A stretch of 64,000 nt of DNA. It comes from JAAFIP01 sp043766985 (GTDB lineage: Bacteria > Pseudomonadota > Gammaproteobacteria > Burkholderiales > Burkholderiaceae_C). The translations under genes were made by a program, and so were the position numbers. Location: NCBI GenBank assembly GCA_043766985.1, contig JAYUHM010000092.1, positions 1-64,000 on the forward strand, given 5' to 3'. Positions 7,173 to 15,334 of the stretch are shown in pieces. The notes beneath the pieces are model-generated. The model was not told the DNA's origin. It did no database searches and saw only the letters and a list, made by a program, of their open reading frames with translations. The stretch's first letter is position 1. Each line of letters begins with the position of its first letter.

Positions 7173-7419
7173 TCAAACTTGACACCTCAGCGCGCAAATG
7201 AGCGACACCATGCCCGTTCAGCGGTAGTTCGGCGTGTTTGTGATGAAAAATCTGGAGAAAGGCGCGGGGATTGCCTTCTGGGTGCTACTGAACGGATCGC
7301 GTGATTTCGTAAGGTTTTTGCAGCACAAATTCCCGAGCTGCCGCCAGCCAACCCACTTTGAGAACCATCTTCAAGAGACCACGTCAAACCGACGCATATG
7401 CATACCGTTCAAGAGGCGT

Positions 7420-8613
7420 CTACAACGCAAGGTTCAAACGCGCACTGGTCCACCGGCCATTGGCGCGGCTGGACTCCACCACGGCTTCAATAAACTTCAT
7501 CCCGCGCGCCCCGTCTTCCACCGTGGGCACCCAGCAGGCCAGCGGGTTGGGCGCAGTGCCTGCCCAGCGGGCTTGCAACTGGTCGGCCACGTCTTTGTAG
7601 ATCTGCGCAAAGCCTTCCAAATAGCCCTCAGGGTGGCCTGCAGGAATGCGCGTGGCGTGCGCTGCCCCTGGCCCATTGCCAGAACCCCCACGCGTGATCA
7701 AACGGGGGCTCTGGCCCAGTGGGGTGAACCACAACTGGTTGGGGTTTTCTTGCCTGAATTCCAACCCGGCTTTGCTGCCGTAGATGCGCACTTTCAGGCT
7801 GTTCTCATTACCCGGCGCTACCTGGCTAGACCACAGCATGCCGCGCGCGCCGTTGGTGTAGCGCAGCAGCACATGGGCGTTATCGTCCAGCTGCCTGCCC
7901 GGCACAAAGCTGGACAGATCGGCGCTGACCTCGGCCAGCTCCAGGCCAGAGATGAAACGCGCCAAATGCTCGGCATGGGTGCCTACATCGCCCAGCGATC
8001 CACCAGCCCCCGCCTGCGCGGGGTCGGCCCGCCACACGGCTTGCTTTTGGCCTGTAGCCTCTAATGCGGTGCTGAGCCAGTCTTGCGGGTACTCAGCCTG
8101 CACTACGCGCACCTCGCCCAGCTCGCCCGCTGCCACCATCTCGCGGGCTTGGCGCACCATCGGGTAGCCGCTGTAGTTGTGCGTCAGCGCAAACAGGCAT
8201 TGGCTTTGCCGCACGCGTTGCACCAGCTCCAGCGCTTCGGCCAAGGTGGTGGTCATGGGTTTATCGCAGACCACGTGGATGCCTACGTCTAGGAAGGCGC
8301 TGGCAATCGGGCTATGCAGATGGTTGGGCGTGACGATAGCCACGATGTCAATGCCGTCGTCCAGCGCCGCCTCGGCGTGGGCCATGTCGCGGTAGTTGGC
8401 GTAGCTTCGGTCGGCGGCGATGTGCAGCTCGGCAGCGCTGGCGTGGGCGCGGGCTGCGTCTGCCGACAGCGCGCCTGCCACCAGCGTGTAGCGGTCATCC
8501 AGGCGCGCGGCCATGCGGTGCACGCCGCCGATAAACGCGCCCTGCCCGCCGCCCACCATGCCCAGGCGAATGCGCCTGGGGGCCGCTGTGTTTGCTGAAG
8601 ATTCCATCGTCAT
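7420..8613 (-). CDS. Gfo/Idh/MocA-family sugar or polyol oxidoreductase
   Basis: A 397-residue NAD(P)-dependent dehydrogenase. The N-terminal Rossmann domain has the loop GMVGGGQGAFIGGVHR, the next conserved steps ATPNHLH-like VTPNHLHSP and the catalytic-lysine motif CDKPM (EKP in most members), and the C-terminal domain has GGSLGDVGTHAEHLARF with the Asp/His pair of the family. It probably oxidises a ring hydroxyl of a sugar or inositol-like substrate. It lies 48 bases upstream of nothing but directly after the TIM-barrel isomerase gene in transcription order, so the pair likely acts in one pathway. Whether it serves the polyol transporter and kinase at the left end is an inference from proximity only. 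Two in-frame ATGs (codons 1 and 3) are possible. Confidence 0.88.
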   Translation of the reverse strand: MTMESSANTAAPRRIRLGMVGGGQGAFIGGVHRMAARLDDRYTLVAGALSADAARAHASAAELHIAADRSYANYRDMAHAEAALDDGIDIVAIVTPNHLHSPIASAFLDVGIHVVCDKPMTTTLAEALELVQRVRQSQCLFALTHNYSGYPMVRQAREMVAAGELGEVRVVQAEYPQDWLSTALEATGQKQAVWRADPAQAGAGGSLGDVGTHAEHLARFISGLELAEVSADLSSFVPGRQLDDNAHVLLRYTNGARGMLWSSQVAPGNENSLKVRIYGSKAGLEFRQENPNQLWFTPLGQSPRLITRGGSGNGPGAAHATRIPAGHPEGYLEGFAQIYKDVADQLQARWAGTAPNPLACWVPTVEDGARGMKFIEAVVESSRANGRWTSARLNLAL

Positions 8614-8661
8614 ACTTGGCTCCTGGCTTGCTCGCTGGTTTGCGTGGGTAGGTGCGGGGCG

Positions 8662-9717
8662 CTAGACAATGCCCAGCATCTTTTTATTGGCGGCGGTGTC
8701 CACCGTGCCCCCGGCAAAATCATCGAACGCGCGCTCTGCTACGCGAATGATGTGGTCGTTGATAAACACCGCGCCCTCACGCGCGCCGTCTTCGGGGTGC
8801 TTGATGCAGCACTCCCACTCCAGCACCGCCCAGCCCGCAAAGTCATAGCCCGCCATCTTGGAGAAGATGGCTGCAAAGTCCACCTGCCCATCGCCCAATG
8901 AGCGGAAACGCCCTGCCCGTTTTAGCCACGGCTGGTAGCCGCCGTACACACCTTGCTTGCCGGTGGGGTTGAACTCGGCGTCTTTCACATGGAAGATTTT
9001 GATGCGCTGGTGGTAGTAGTCGATGTAGTCCAGGTAGTTCAGCTGCTGCAACACAAAGTGGCTGGGGTCGTACAGCAGGCAGGCGCGCTTGTGGTTATTC
9101 ACGCGGTCTAAAAACATCTCATAGGTTTCGCCATCATGCAGGTCTTCACCGGGGTGTATCTCATAGCACACGTCCACGCCCGCGCCATCAAACGCATCCA
9201 GAATCGGCCGCCAGCGTTTGGCCAGTTCGTCAAACGCGCCTTCTATCAAGCCTGCCGGGCGCGGCGGCCAAGAGTACAAGTAGGGCCAAGCCAAGGCACC
9301 CGAGAAAGTAGCGTGCGCCACCAAGCCCAGATTGGCTGAGGCTCTGGCGGCCAGCAGCATTTGCTGCACCGCCCACTTTTGCCGCTGCACCGGGTCGCCC
9401 CGCACCTCGGGCGCGGCAAAGCCGTCAAAGCCCAAGTCATACGCCGGGTGCACTGCTACCAGTTGGCCTTGCAAGTGGGTAGACAACTCGGTGATCTGCA
9501 AACCGTATTGCGCCAAAGTGCCGGTGACTTCATCGCAATAGGTCTTGCTGGTAGCCGCCTTTTGCAGGTCAAACAGACGCACGTCCCAACTGGGCACTTG
9601 AATGCCTTTGTAGCCCAAACCCGCTGCCCATTTGGCGATCGAGTCCAGCGTGTTGAACGGAGCGGTATCGCCTGCAAACTGGGCCAAGAAGATGGCAGGG
9701 CCTTTGATCGTTTTCAT
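8662..9717 (-). CDS. Sugar phosphate isomerase/epimerase (xylose-isomerase-like TIM barrel)
   Basis: A 351-residue AP-endonuclease-2/xylose isomerase-like TIM barrel protein. Supporting segments are the start GPAIFLAQFAGDTAPFNTLD, CYEIHPGEDLHDG with metal-ligand Glu/His, LYDPSHFVLQQL (Asp/His), and IFHVKDAEF near the C-terminus (His/Asp), which is the divalent-metal site pattern of the family. The start has a clear ribosome site, AGGAGA 5 bases upstream. It is the first gene of a leftward pair with the Gfo/Idh/MocA oxidoreductase, 48 bases apart. Such pairs degrade inositols, keto-sugars or glycosides; the substrate cannot be told. Confidence 0.88.
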   Translation of the reverse strand: MKTIKGPAIFLAQFAGDTAPFNTLDSIAKWAAGLGYKGIQVPSWDVRLFDLQKAATSKTYCDEVTGTLAQYGLQITELSTHLQGQLVAVHPAYDLGFDGFAAPEVRGDPVQRQKWAVQQMLLAARASANLGLVAHATFSGALAWPYLYSWPPRPAGLIEGAFDELAKRWRPILDAFDGAGVDVCYEIHPGEDLHDGETYEMFLDRVNNHKRACLLYDPSHFVLQQLNYLDYIDYYHQRIKIFHVKDAEFNPTGKQGVYGGYQPWLKRAGRFRSLGDGQVDFAAIFSKMAGYDFAGWAVLEWECCIKHPEDGAREGAVFINDHIIRVAERAFDDFAGGTVDTAANKKMLGIV

Positions 9718-9837
9718 TAGCGTCTCCTAGGGAGTAGATGGATCACACTAGGCGCATTATGCGAGGAAATTTTGATTTCAGCTTGCCAAACAAATGGCCC
9801 TAGGTGGTGCACCTCAGCACCGACGCATTTTTAGTGA

Positions 9838-9900
9838 AGAATAGGCCACTAGCCCAATAGAATATAGCACGAGCAGCTACTATTTCTATAGTGATTTGAT
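9838..9900 (-). repeat. Dispersed intergenic repeat, copy 3
   Basis: Minus-orientation copy: GGCCACTAGCCCAATAGAAT, then ATAGCACGAGCAGCTACTAT and TTCTATAGTG. It sits between the upstream region of the isomerase gene and the 3' end of the next leftward gene. GCTACTATTTCTATAGT can fold as a small hairpin. Confidence 0.78.
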
Positions 9901-9937
9901 GCGTTTGATTCTTCTACCGCGCTGTCGTTTCAGAGGC

Positions 9938-10522
9938 CTATCCGTCTGCAAGCACGTGCACCACCCGCCCGCGCAACACCGGTAGCAGCTCCGCTTCAAA
10001 CCACGGATTGCGTTTAAGCCACAGGTTATTGCGCGGGCTGGGGTGCGGTAGCTGCACCACGCTCGGCCAGTGGTCGCGCCAGGCCAGCACCGCGTCGGTT
10101 AGCGTAGCTCCCGCATTGGGCAAATGGTAGGCCAGCGCGTACTGGCCAATCACCAAAGTCAATTGCAAGTTTTTAAGGCTAGCCAGCAGCGGCGCACGCC
10201 AGGCTGGCGCGCACTCGGGCCGTGGCGGCAAGTCACCCGACTTGCCTGTGCCCGGAAAGCAAAAGCCCATTGGCAAAATGGCAATCTGCTTGTCGTCATA
10301 AAACACCTCACGCGAGATGCCCAGCCAAGCACGCAGCCGCTCGCCGCTGGCGTCGTTGAACGGCACACCCGTCTCATGTACCTTACGCCCCGGTGCCTGC
10401 CCCGCAATCAGAATGCGTGCGGATGGATGCACTTGCACTACAGGGCGCGGGCCGTGCGGCAGGTGGGCTGAGCACAGGGTGCAGGCGCGGACCTCTGTCA
10501 GCAGGGAGGCTAAGGAGAGCAT
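9938..10522 (-). CDS. Uracil-DNA-glycosylase-family protein
   Basis: A 194-residue protein of the single-domain uracil-DNA glycosylase superfamily. Motif 1 reads GQAPGRKVHETGVPFNDASG, and the C-terminal motif is PHPSPRNNLW, corresponding to the HPS loop that inserts into DNA. CTLCSAHLP near the N-terminus has two Cys (CxxC), but the four-Cys iron-sulfur set of family 4 enzymes is not complete. This group is usually annotated only as a UDG-family protein; the damaged base it removes, if any, is not known. AAGGAGAG lies just before the ATG. It stands alone in its direction, 21 bases before the toxin gene's end. Confidence 0.82.
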   Translation of the reverse strand: MLSLASLLTEVRACTLCSAHLPHGPRPVVQVHPSARILIAGQAPGRKVHETGVPFNDASGERLRAWLGISREVFYDDKQIAILPMGFCFPGTGKSGDLPPRPECAPAWRAPLLASLKNLQLTLVIGQYALAYHLPNAGATLTDAVLAWRDHWPSVVQLPHPSPRNNLWLKRNPWFEAELLPVLRGRVVHVLADG

Positions 10523-10542
10523 GCGTTAGGGTTGCCTAGCAG

Positions 10543-10842
10543 TTAAATTCGGTTCACCCAATATTCGGGCCTGCGCTTATGGGCCGCTACGGCTAGTACT
10601 TCAACACGGCCTGTTCTCACACCATACAACACACTGTAGGGAAAACCTGCAATGCGCAACCTGCGCACATGCGGGGGACAGGCTATAGGGTACTGATTTG
10701 GGTTACCACAAACCCGCTCCATCGTGGTGTCAAACGCGTCTAGATAGCGGGCACCCAAACCTGGCAGCCTCTGCTCGTAAAAGGCAACATGATCAAGGTG
10801 CTCAGCCCGTGCCTCGGGGTGAAAAAAATAACTCAGCGGCAA
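10543..10842 (-). CDS. RelE/ParE-family toxin
   Basis: A 99-residue toxin of the ParE/RelE fold: an N-terminal EARAEHLDHVAFYEQRLPGL helix pair, the central RRLRIAGFPYSVLYGV strands and the end AVAAHKRRPEYWVNR, which is the typical HxxRxPxYW tail. ParE members inhibit gyrase and RelE members cut mRNA; the tail and helix lengths favour ParE. Its start overlaps the antitoxin gene by 10 bases, the normal coupling in such modules, and the antitoxin is transcribed first. Confidence 0.87.
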   Translation of the reverse strand: MPLSYFFHPEARAEHLDHVAFYEQRLPGLGARYLDAFDTTMERVCGNPNQYPIACPPHVRRLRIAGFPYSVLYGVRTGRVEVLAVAAHKRRPEYWVNRI

Positions 10843-11057
10843 AGCGCCCGGGCCTCGCGTGCCACGTCTTGGCTGGAGATGAGGGTTACCACGCCTGTGT
10901 CAATCTCATCGGCTCGGCGGGCAGCCTCGTTCAGCCAAAGCTGCGCAACTTCTGCGTCAGGCAGATCCTCTAGGCTAGCGAGTAACTGCGCGGCCAGCGC
11001 TGCCCGCTCGCCCGTAGGCAACAGCATCGCTTCGCGGTGAATGGATTGGGTATTCAT
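10833..11057 (-). CDS. Addiction-module antitoxin (short helical component family)
   Basis: A 74-residue protein of the putative addiction-module component family that is often paired with ParE toxins. The sequence is helical (MLLPTGERAALAAQLLASLE), then a WLNEAARRADEIDTG segment that is highly conserved in that family, and a C-terminal tail SSQDVAREARALC that would bind the toxin. There is no obvious DNA-binding domain. It is the first gene of the two-gene operon and probably regulates it, though no operator is evident upstream. Confidence 0.82.
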   Translation of the reverse strand: MNTQSIHREAMLLPTGERAALAAQLLASLEDLPDAEVAQLWLNEAARRADEIDTGVVTLISSQDVAREARALCR

Positions 11058-11153
11058 GGCTAAATAATATCACCAAGCGCAAAGTTTTGCTGATTGAAAT
11101 GGATAGCGCTCATACTTTGTTTGTCGGTTTGCGGGGTAACTTGGCAGACTCAC

Positions 11154-11183
11154 AAAAAAGCCGACGCATGCGTCGGCTTTTTT
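11154..11183. terminator. Bidirectional rho-independent terminator upstream of the toxin module and after sodB
   Basis: A nearly perfect palindrome: AAAAAAGCCGACGC followed by ATGCGTCGGCTTTTTT. The arms pair over 8 GC-rich bases with A/T tracts on both sides, so it can stop transcription in both directions. It lies 20 bases past the sodB stop codon, so it serves leftward sodB; no rightward gene ends here. Confidence 0.9.
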
Positions 11184-11203
11184 TATCTCAGCGCTGAGAA
11201 AAT

Positions 11204-11785
11204 TTAAGCAAAATTCTTCGCCGCAAAATCCCAGTTCACCAAGTTGCTGAGGAAGGTCTCCACAAACTTGGGGCGTGCATTGCGGTAGTCGATGTAGTAG
11301 GCATGCTCCCACACGTCGATGGTCATCAGGGCTTTGTCTGCCGTGGTCAGGGGCGTGCCAGCAGGGCCGGTGTTGACGATGTCTACTGTGCCGTCGGGCT
11401 TTTTCACCAGCCAGGTCCAGCCGGAACCAAAGTTGCCTACGGCGCTTTTGGTGAAGGCTTCTTTGAAGGCGGCGTAGCTGCCGAATTTGGCGTTGATGGC
11501 GGTGGCCAGCGCGCCAGTGGGTTCACCACCGCCAGCAGGCTTCATGCAGCTCCAGAAGAAGGTGTGGTTCCAGATTTGGGCGCTGTTGTTGTACACGCCG
11601 CCGGTGGATTTTTTGATGATCTCTTCCAGAGTCATCGCTTCAAACTCGGTGCCTTTTTGCAGGTTGTTGAGGTTGACGACGTAAGCGTTGTGGTGCTTGC
11701 CGTGGTGGTATTCAAAGGTTTCTTTGCTGTAGTGGGGTGCCAAAGCGTCGATGGCGTAGGGCAATGCGGGTAGGGTATGTTCCAT
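11204..11785 (-). CDS. sodB: Iron superoxide dismutase
   Basis: A 193-residue Fe-type superoxide dismutase that converts superoxide to peroxide and oxygen in the cytoplasm. Metal ligands are visible: His27 (FEYHHGKHH), His74 (IWNHTFFW), Asp157 and His161 (DVWEHAYYIDY). The AQ-type residue pattern SAQIWNHTFFW and absence of a signal peptide fit the iron enzyme. The ribosome site AAAGGAAA precedes the ATG. It is a single-gene unit, closed by the strong terminator to its left. Confidence 0.96.
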   Translation of the reverse strand: MEHTLPALPYAIDALAPHYSKETFEYHHGKHHNAYVVNLNNLQKGTEFEAMTLEEIIKKSTGGVYNNSAQIWNHTFFWSCMKPAGGGEPTGALATAINAKFGSYAAFKEAFTKSAVGNFGSGWTWLVKKPDGTVDIVNTGPAGTPLTTADKALMTIDVWEHAYYIDYRNARPKFVETFLSNLVNWDFAAKNFA

Positions 11786-11935
11786 GGTGGTTTCCTTTTT
11801 TGGTTTGAAAATTGTTAACAGTACATTGTAGAAAGCTTTTCAAGGCTTGCTTGCTGACAGGGTTTTGGCGCCTTTGATCTGTTAAAACAGGTAAAACCGC
11901 ATTTTTGCGTTTTCTTCACTTACAGACTGCCCCCG

Positions 11936-13480
11936 ATGACCGCTTCCCCCACTTCCACCAGCCCCAGCCTGCCCGCAGTTTTGCCCGCCGCCCACCCCAC
12001 CATCCACTGGACCGAGGCCGATGAGGCGCACACGGCCCTGTGGCACTCTGAGCGGGGCGCACCGCCGCCCAAGCGCGTGGTGCTGGCCGACGACACGATG
12101 AACGCCGATACGGCCTACCGGCTGGCCTGCGAGGGCGTGGGCTTGCTGTGGCAGGGCGATTTTCAAAACGCCCGCATGTTGATCCAGGCGTTGGCCCGGC
12201 GTACCGACCGGCTGCCCGAGCGGCAAAAATTCAAGGCAGACAAGCAAACTGCCCGGCTAGCCAACAAAAACAGAGCTGCAGCGACGGCTGCCAGTGCAGC
12301 TGGCGGCCTTGCAGGTAGCGCGGCGGCCCATCTGACCGGCGACCCTGTCACTGCCCCATTGGCAGGGCAAAGCGCAGGTGCTACACCTGCCCAAACGCTG
12401 GCTGCCGAGGCTTTTCATCACCACCGGCTGGTCCAGTCGCAGCGCGCACGCGTGCTGGGCATGGTACTGGTGCCGCTGGACGAGGCCTACCAAATTACCC
12501 TGCGCCGCGCGCCCGATGTGCAAGCGGCCTGCGCCGAGGTTTGGGGGGCGCTAGACACAGCCACCGTGGTAGCCGCCCAAGACCGGCTGCTAGCCCATAA
12601 ACAGGCTGCCGGCATAGTGGCCAAGCCATCGGACGACCCGGCCAATCAACCTTTTATTGAAACATTCGATGAGCCTGGCAAACCAGCCGTCAAACCGGGC
12701 AGATTTGAGCTGAAAGTGATAGCGCAGAGCAAAGGTGCCATTGCCCACATTACCAGCCTGCGCGAGCTACTGGGCATGACCAGCACCCACGAATGGCGCA
12801 AAAAAGGCGTTGAAGTGCCCGCACTGGGCGACACCGACAACCGCATTCACCCGCATTACGGCGTGTTTTCCCCGGTGCGGGGCGAATACGTGGGCTTGGT
12901 GGCCAAAGCCCCGCTGCCAGTATCTGCCGCGTCCAAGGCCACACTGGTGGCGTGGGACATTGGCACCGGCTCGGGCGTGCTGGCCGCCATGCTGGCGCGG
13001 CGCGGGCTGCAGCACGTCGTTGCCACCGACCAAGACCCCCGCGCTCTGGCCTGCGCACGCGACAACGTGGCGCGGCTGGGTGTAGCGCAGCAGGTACAGG
13101 TGGTGCAAGCCGATTTGTTCCCCGAAGGCAAAGCCCACCTTATCGTCTGCAACCCGCCTTGGCTACCCGCCCGCCCCGGTTCGCCGATTGAGCATGCCGT
13201 GTACGACGAAGGCAGCCAAATGCTGCTGGGTTTCCTTAACGGCCTGCCGGTGCATTTGGCCAAAGGCGGTGAAGGCTGGCTGGTGCTGTCAGACATTGCC
13301 GAGCACCTGGGCCTGCGCACCCGTGCCGAGCTGCTGGCGGCTATAGAAAGCGCTGGCTTAAAAGTGGTGGCCAGAGCGCAAACCAAGCCGCAGCACCCCA
13401 AGGCGCTAGACGCCAGCGACCCACTGCACGCCGCGCGGTCAAAGGAAGTGACTTCGCTGTGGCGCTTGGTTGCAGCGTGA
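11936..13480 (+). CDS. SAM-dependent methyltransferase with long N-terminal domain
   Basis: A 514-residue protein. The class I methyltransferase domain covers roughly residues 330-510: motif I WDIGTGSGVLAAML, acidic loop VVATDQDPRALACARDN, and motif IV CNPPWLP, the NPPY-type motif of N6-adenine and N5-glutamine methyltransferases (HemK/RlmG-like). The long N-terminal part starts with a Thr/Ser-rich segment, and has a low-complexity Ala-rich stretch (AATAASAAGGLAGSAAAHL) that looks like an insertion. That part (HSERGAPPPKRVVLADDTMN) may bind substrate RNA or protein. No Shine-Dalgarno is seen before the ATG, and the target is unknown. Confidence 0.8.
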   Translation: MTASPTSTSPSLPAVLPAAHPTIHWTEADEAHTALWHSERGAPPPKRVVLADDTMNADTAYRLACEGVGLLWQGDFQNARMLIQALARRTDRLPERQKFKADKQTARLANKNRAAATAASAAGGLAGSAAAHLTGDPVTAPLAGQSAGATPAQTLAAEAFHHHRLVQSQRARVLGMVLVPLDEAYQITLRRAPDVQAACAEVWGALDTATVVAAQDRLLAHKQAAGIVAKPSDDPANQPFIETFDEPGKPAVKPGRFELKVIAQSKGAIAHITSLRELLGMTSTHEWRKKGVEVPALGDTDNRIHPHYGVFSPVRGEYVGLVAKAPLPVSAASKATLVAWDIGTGSGVLAAMLARRGLQHVVATDQDPRALACARDNVARLGVAQQVQVVQADLFPEGKAHLIVCNPPWLPARPGSPIEHAVYDEGSQMLLGFLNGLPVHLAKGGEGWLVLSDIAEHLGLRTRAELLAAIESAGLKVVARAQTKPQHPKALDASDPLHAARSKEVTSLWRLVAA

Positions 13481-13502
13481 TTTTGTGGCTTTTACCAGTG
13501 TT

Positions 13503-13560
13503 TTAGGCCATGAGCCAAATAGAACAGGGCACAAGCTGCTATAAAATAAATAGTGATCTA
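13503..13560 (-). repeat. Dispersed intergenic repeat, copy 4
   Basis: Minus-orientation copy between convergent genes: TTAGGCCATGAGCCAAATAG, then AACAGGGCACAAGCTGCTAT and AAAATAAATAGTGA. More degenerate than copies 9 and 11. Confidence 0.7.
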
Positions 13561-13600
13561 ATTTAAACTACGGCCTCTGGTCGGGGGCGCAGGTTCAAGG

Positions 13601-14122
13601 CTAGGTCGCAGAGCGGGTACCCAGCAAGTATTCTGGCTTGCCCAGCTCCACGCCGTTGTGGCGCAGCAAAGCGTAAGCGGTGGTAACGTGAAAGTAGAAG
13701 TTAGGCATAACCCAGTGCTTGAGGTAGGCCTCGCCTTTCATCGTTTTAGTCGCCTCGCGGCCTACCGGGAAAGTGACGTCTTTTTCCTCGGTGCCATCCA
13801 GCTTGCTGGCAGGCACGCTGGCTAGAAACTCGATGGTTTTGGCGATGCGGGCTTTGAGCTCTTCGAACGTCGTCTCAGTGTCTGGAAAACTCGGCGCCTC
13901 CACCCCAGCCAAGCGCGCTATGCCCATCTTGGCAGCATCGCAGGCAATGGTGATTTGCCGGGTGAGTGGCAGCATATCCGGGGCCAAGCGGGCTTGCGTC
14001 AGGGCGGCAGGGTCGCATTTTTTAGTATCAACAAAGGCTTGGGCTTTGTCTAAAAAATGGCTCAGGTTACCCAGCATGAGCTGGAAAACGGGCAGGCTGG
14101 CAGAAGACATGGAAATAGACAC
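13601..14122 (-). CDS. DUF1993-family protein
   Basis: A 173-residue protein recognisable as DUF1993 by its start (SISMSSASLPVFQLMLGNLS) and by its end motif NFYFHVTTAYALLRHNGVEL. The family is related to the four-helix DinB fold and is of unknown function; no catalytic triad of His is clear here beyond the HVTTAYALLRH pair. The start is taken as GTG preceded by AAGGCC, which restores the family's usual N-terminus; an ATG four codons in is the alternative. Confidence 0.85.
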   Translation of the reverse strand: MSISMSSASLPVFQLMLGNLSHFLDKAQAFVDTKKCDPAALTQARLAPDMLPLTRQITIACDAAKMGIARLAGVEAPSFPDTETTFEELKARIAKTIEFLASVPASKLDGTEEKDVTFPVGREATKTMKGEAYLKHWVMPNFYFHVTTAYALLRHNGVELGKPEYLLGTRSAT

Positions 14123-14258
14123 GGCAGAGGCCTTATAAAAAGTAAGAAGCGCACATGGTAGCCGCTTGCGCTAACGCCTGCACAGCGGCTCACAAATTAA
14201 TCAAAGCCCGCGGCTACTACGGATTGGGGCGATAGTGCTTTGCAGGCACAATCAGGGT

Positions 14259-15266
14259 ATGAATATTGTGATCCTCGACGACTACCAAGATGCCGTGCGC
14301 AAGCTCGAATGCGCCGCCAAACTAGAAGACTACCCAGCCAAGGTATTTACCAACACTGTCAAAGGCATTGGCCAGCTCAGTGTGCGCCTGAAAGATGCTG
14401 AAGTGATCGTGCTGGTGCGCGAACGCACGCAGCTGACGCGCCAGTTGATTGAAAAACTGCCGCGCCTGAAACTGATCTCCCAAACCGGCAAAATCGGCGC
14501 GCACGTTGACGTAGCGGCTTGCACCGAACGCGGTATTGCCGTGGCCGAGGGCGTAGGCTCGCCCATCGCTCCGGCAGAAATGACCTGGGCGCTGATCATG
14601 GCCGCCCAGCGCCGCCTGCCGCAGTATGTGGCCCACCTCAAACATGGGGCGTGGCAGCAGTCTGGCCTGAAAGCGGCCTCCATGCCGCCCAACTTTGGCC
14701 TTGGCACCGTGCTGCGGGGCAAAACGCTGGGCCTGTGGGGCTACGGCAAAATTGGCCAACTGGTGGCGGGCTATGGCCGCGCCTTTGGCATGCAGGTGAT
14801 GGTATGGGGCCGCGAAAGCACCTTGGCCAAAGCACATGCCGATGGCTACATGGTGGCTGAAAGCCAAGAGCAGCTGTTTGCAGAATCTGACGTTCTGAGC
14901 TTGCATTTACGCCTGAATGAAGACACCCGTGGCATCGTTAGCTTGCAGGCGCTGTCGTTGATGAAAACCACCGCGTTGTTGGTTAACACCTCGCGCGCCG
15001 AGCTGATCGAGCAAGACGCCTTGATAGCCGCGCTGAACCGGGGCCGCCCGGGCTTGGCCGCAGTAGACGTGTTTGAGTCGGAGCCCATTTTGCAAGGCCA
15101 CGCCCTGCTGCGCCTGGAAAACTGCATTTGCACACCGCACATTGGCTATGTGGAGCAAAGCAGCTATGAGCTGTATTTTGGCGCGGCGTTTGACAACGTG
15201 GTGAACTTTATTCGCGGCACGCCTACCAATATTGTCAACCCTGGCGCCTTGCAGGTGCGGCGCTAG
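14259..15266 (+). CDS. D-2-hydroxyacid dehydrogenase (NAD-dependent)
   Basis: A 335-residue member of the D-isomer-specific 2-hydroxyacid dehydrogenase family (3-phosphoglycerate dehydrogenase-like). The NAD loop is LWGYGKIGQLVAGYGRAFG, the substrate Arg is in LVNTSRAELIE, the catalytic Glu in the following VFESEPI region and the catalytic His in CTPHIGYVE. The start is the ATG giving MNIVILDDYQD, the usual N-terminus; a longer frame exists but is not family-like. The physiological 2-keto acid cannot be inferred. It stands alone. Confidence 0.9.
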   Translation: MNIVILDDYQDAVRKLECAAKLEDYPAKVFTNTVKGIGQLSVRLKDAEVIVLVRERTQLTRQLIEKLPRLKLISQTGKIGAHVDVAACTERGIAVAEGVGSPIAPAEMTWALIMAAQRRLPQYVAHLKHGAWQQSGLKAASMPPNFGLGTVLRGKTLGLWGYGKIGQLVAGYGRAFGMQVMVWGRESTLAKAHADGYMVAESQEQLFAESDVLSLHLRLNEDTRGIVSLQALSLMKTTALLVNTSRAELIEQDALIAALNRGRPGLAAVDVFESEPILQGHALLRLENCICTPHIGYVEQSSYELYFGAAFDNVVNFIRGTPTNIVNPGALQVRR

Positions 15267-15292
15267 CCTTGCTCATATGTTGACTGGCAAAG

Positions 15293-15328
15293 TAATGCGC
15301 TACTTATTTTGTAGCTGCCTGTGCCACC
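15293..15328 (+). repeat. Truncated dispersed repeat, copy 5
   Basis: Only the left half of the element is seen: AATGCGCTACTTATTTTGTA then GCTGCCTGTGCCACC. It ends 7 bases before the start of the MFS gene, and so could form part of its 5' untranslated region. Confidence 0.5.
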
Positions 15329-15334
15329 TCTGCC

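Noticed and set aside
7234..8064. Plus-strand open frame of 276 codons opposite the Gfo/Idh/MocA gene
   Set aside because: Antisense to a clear oxidoreductase with conserved motifs; no recognisable protein pattern.
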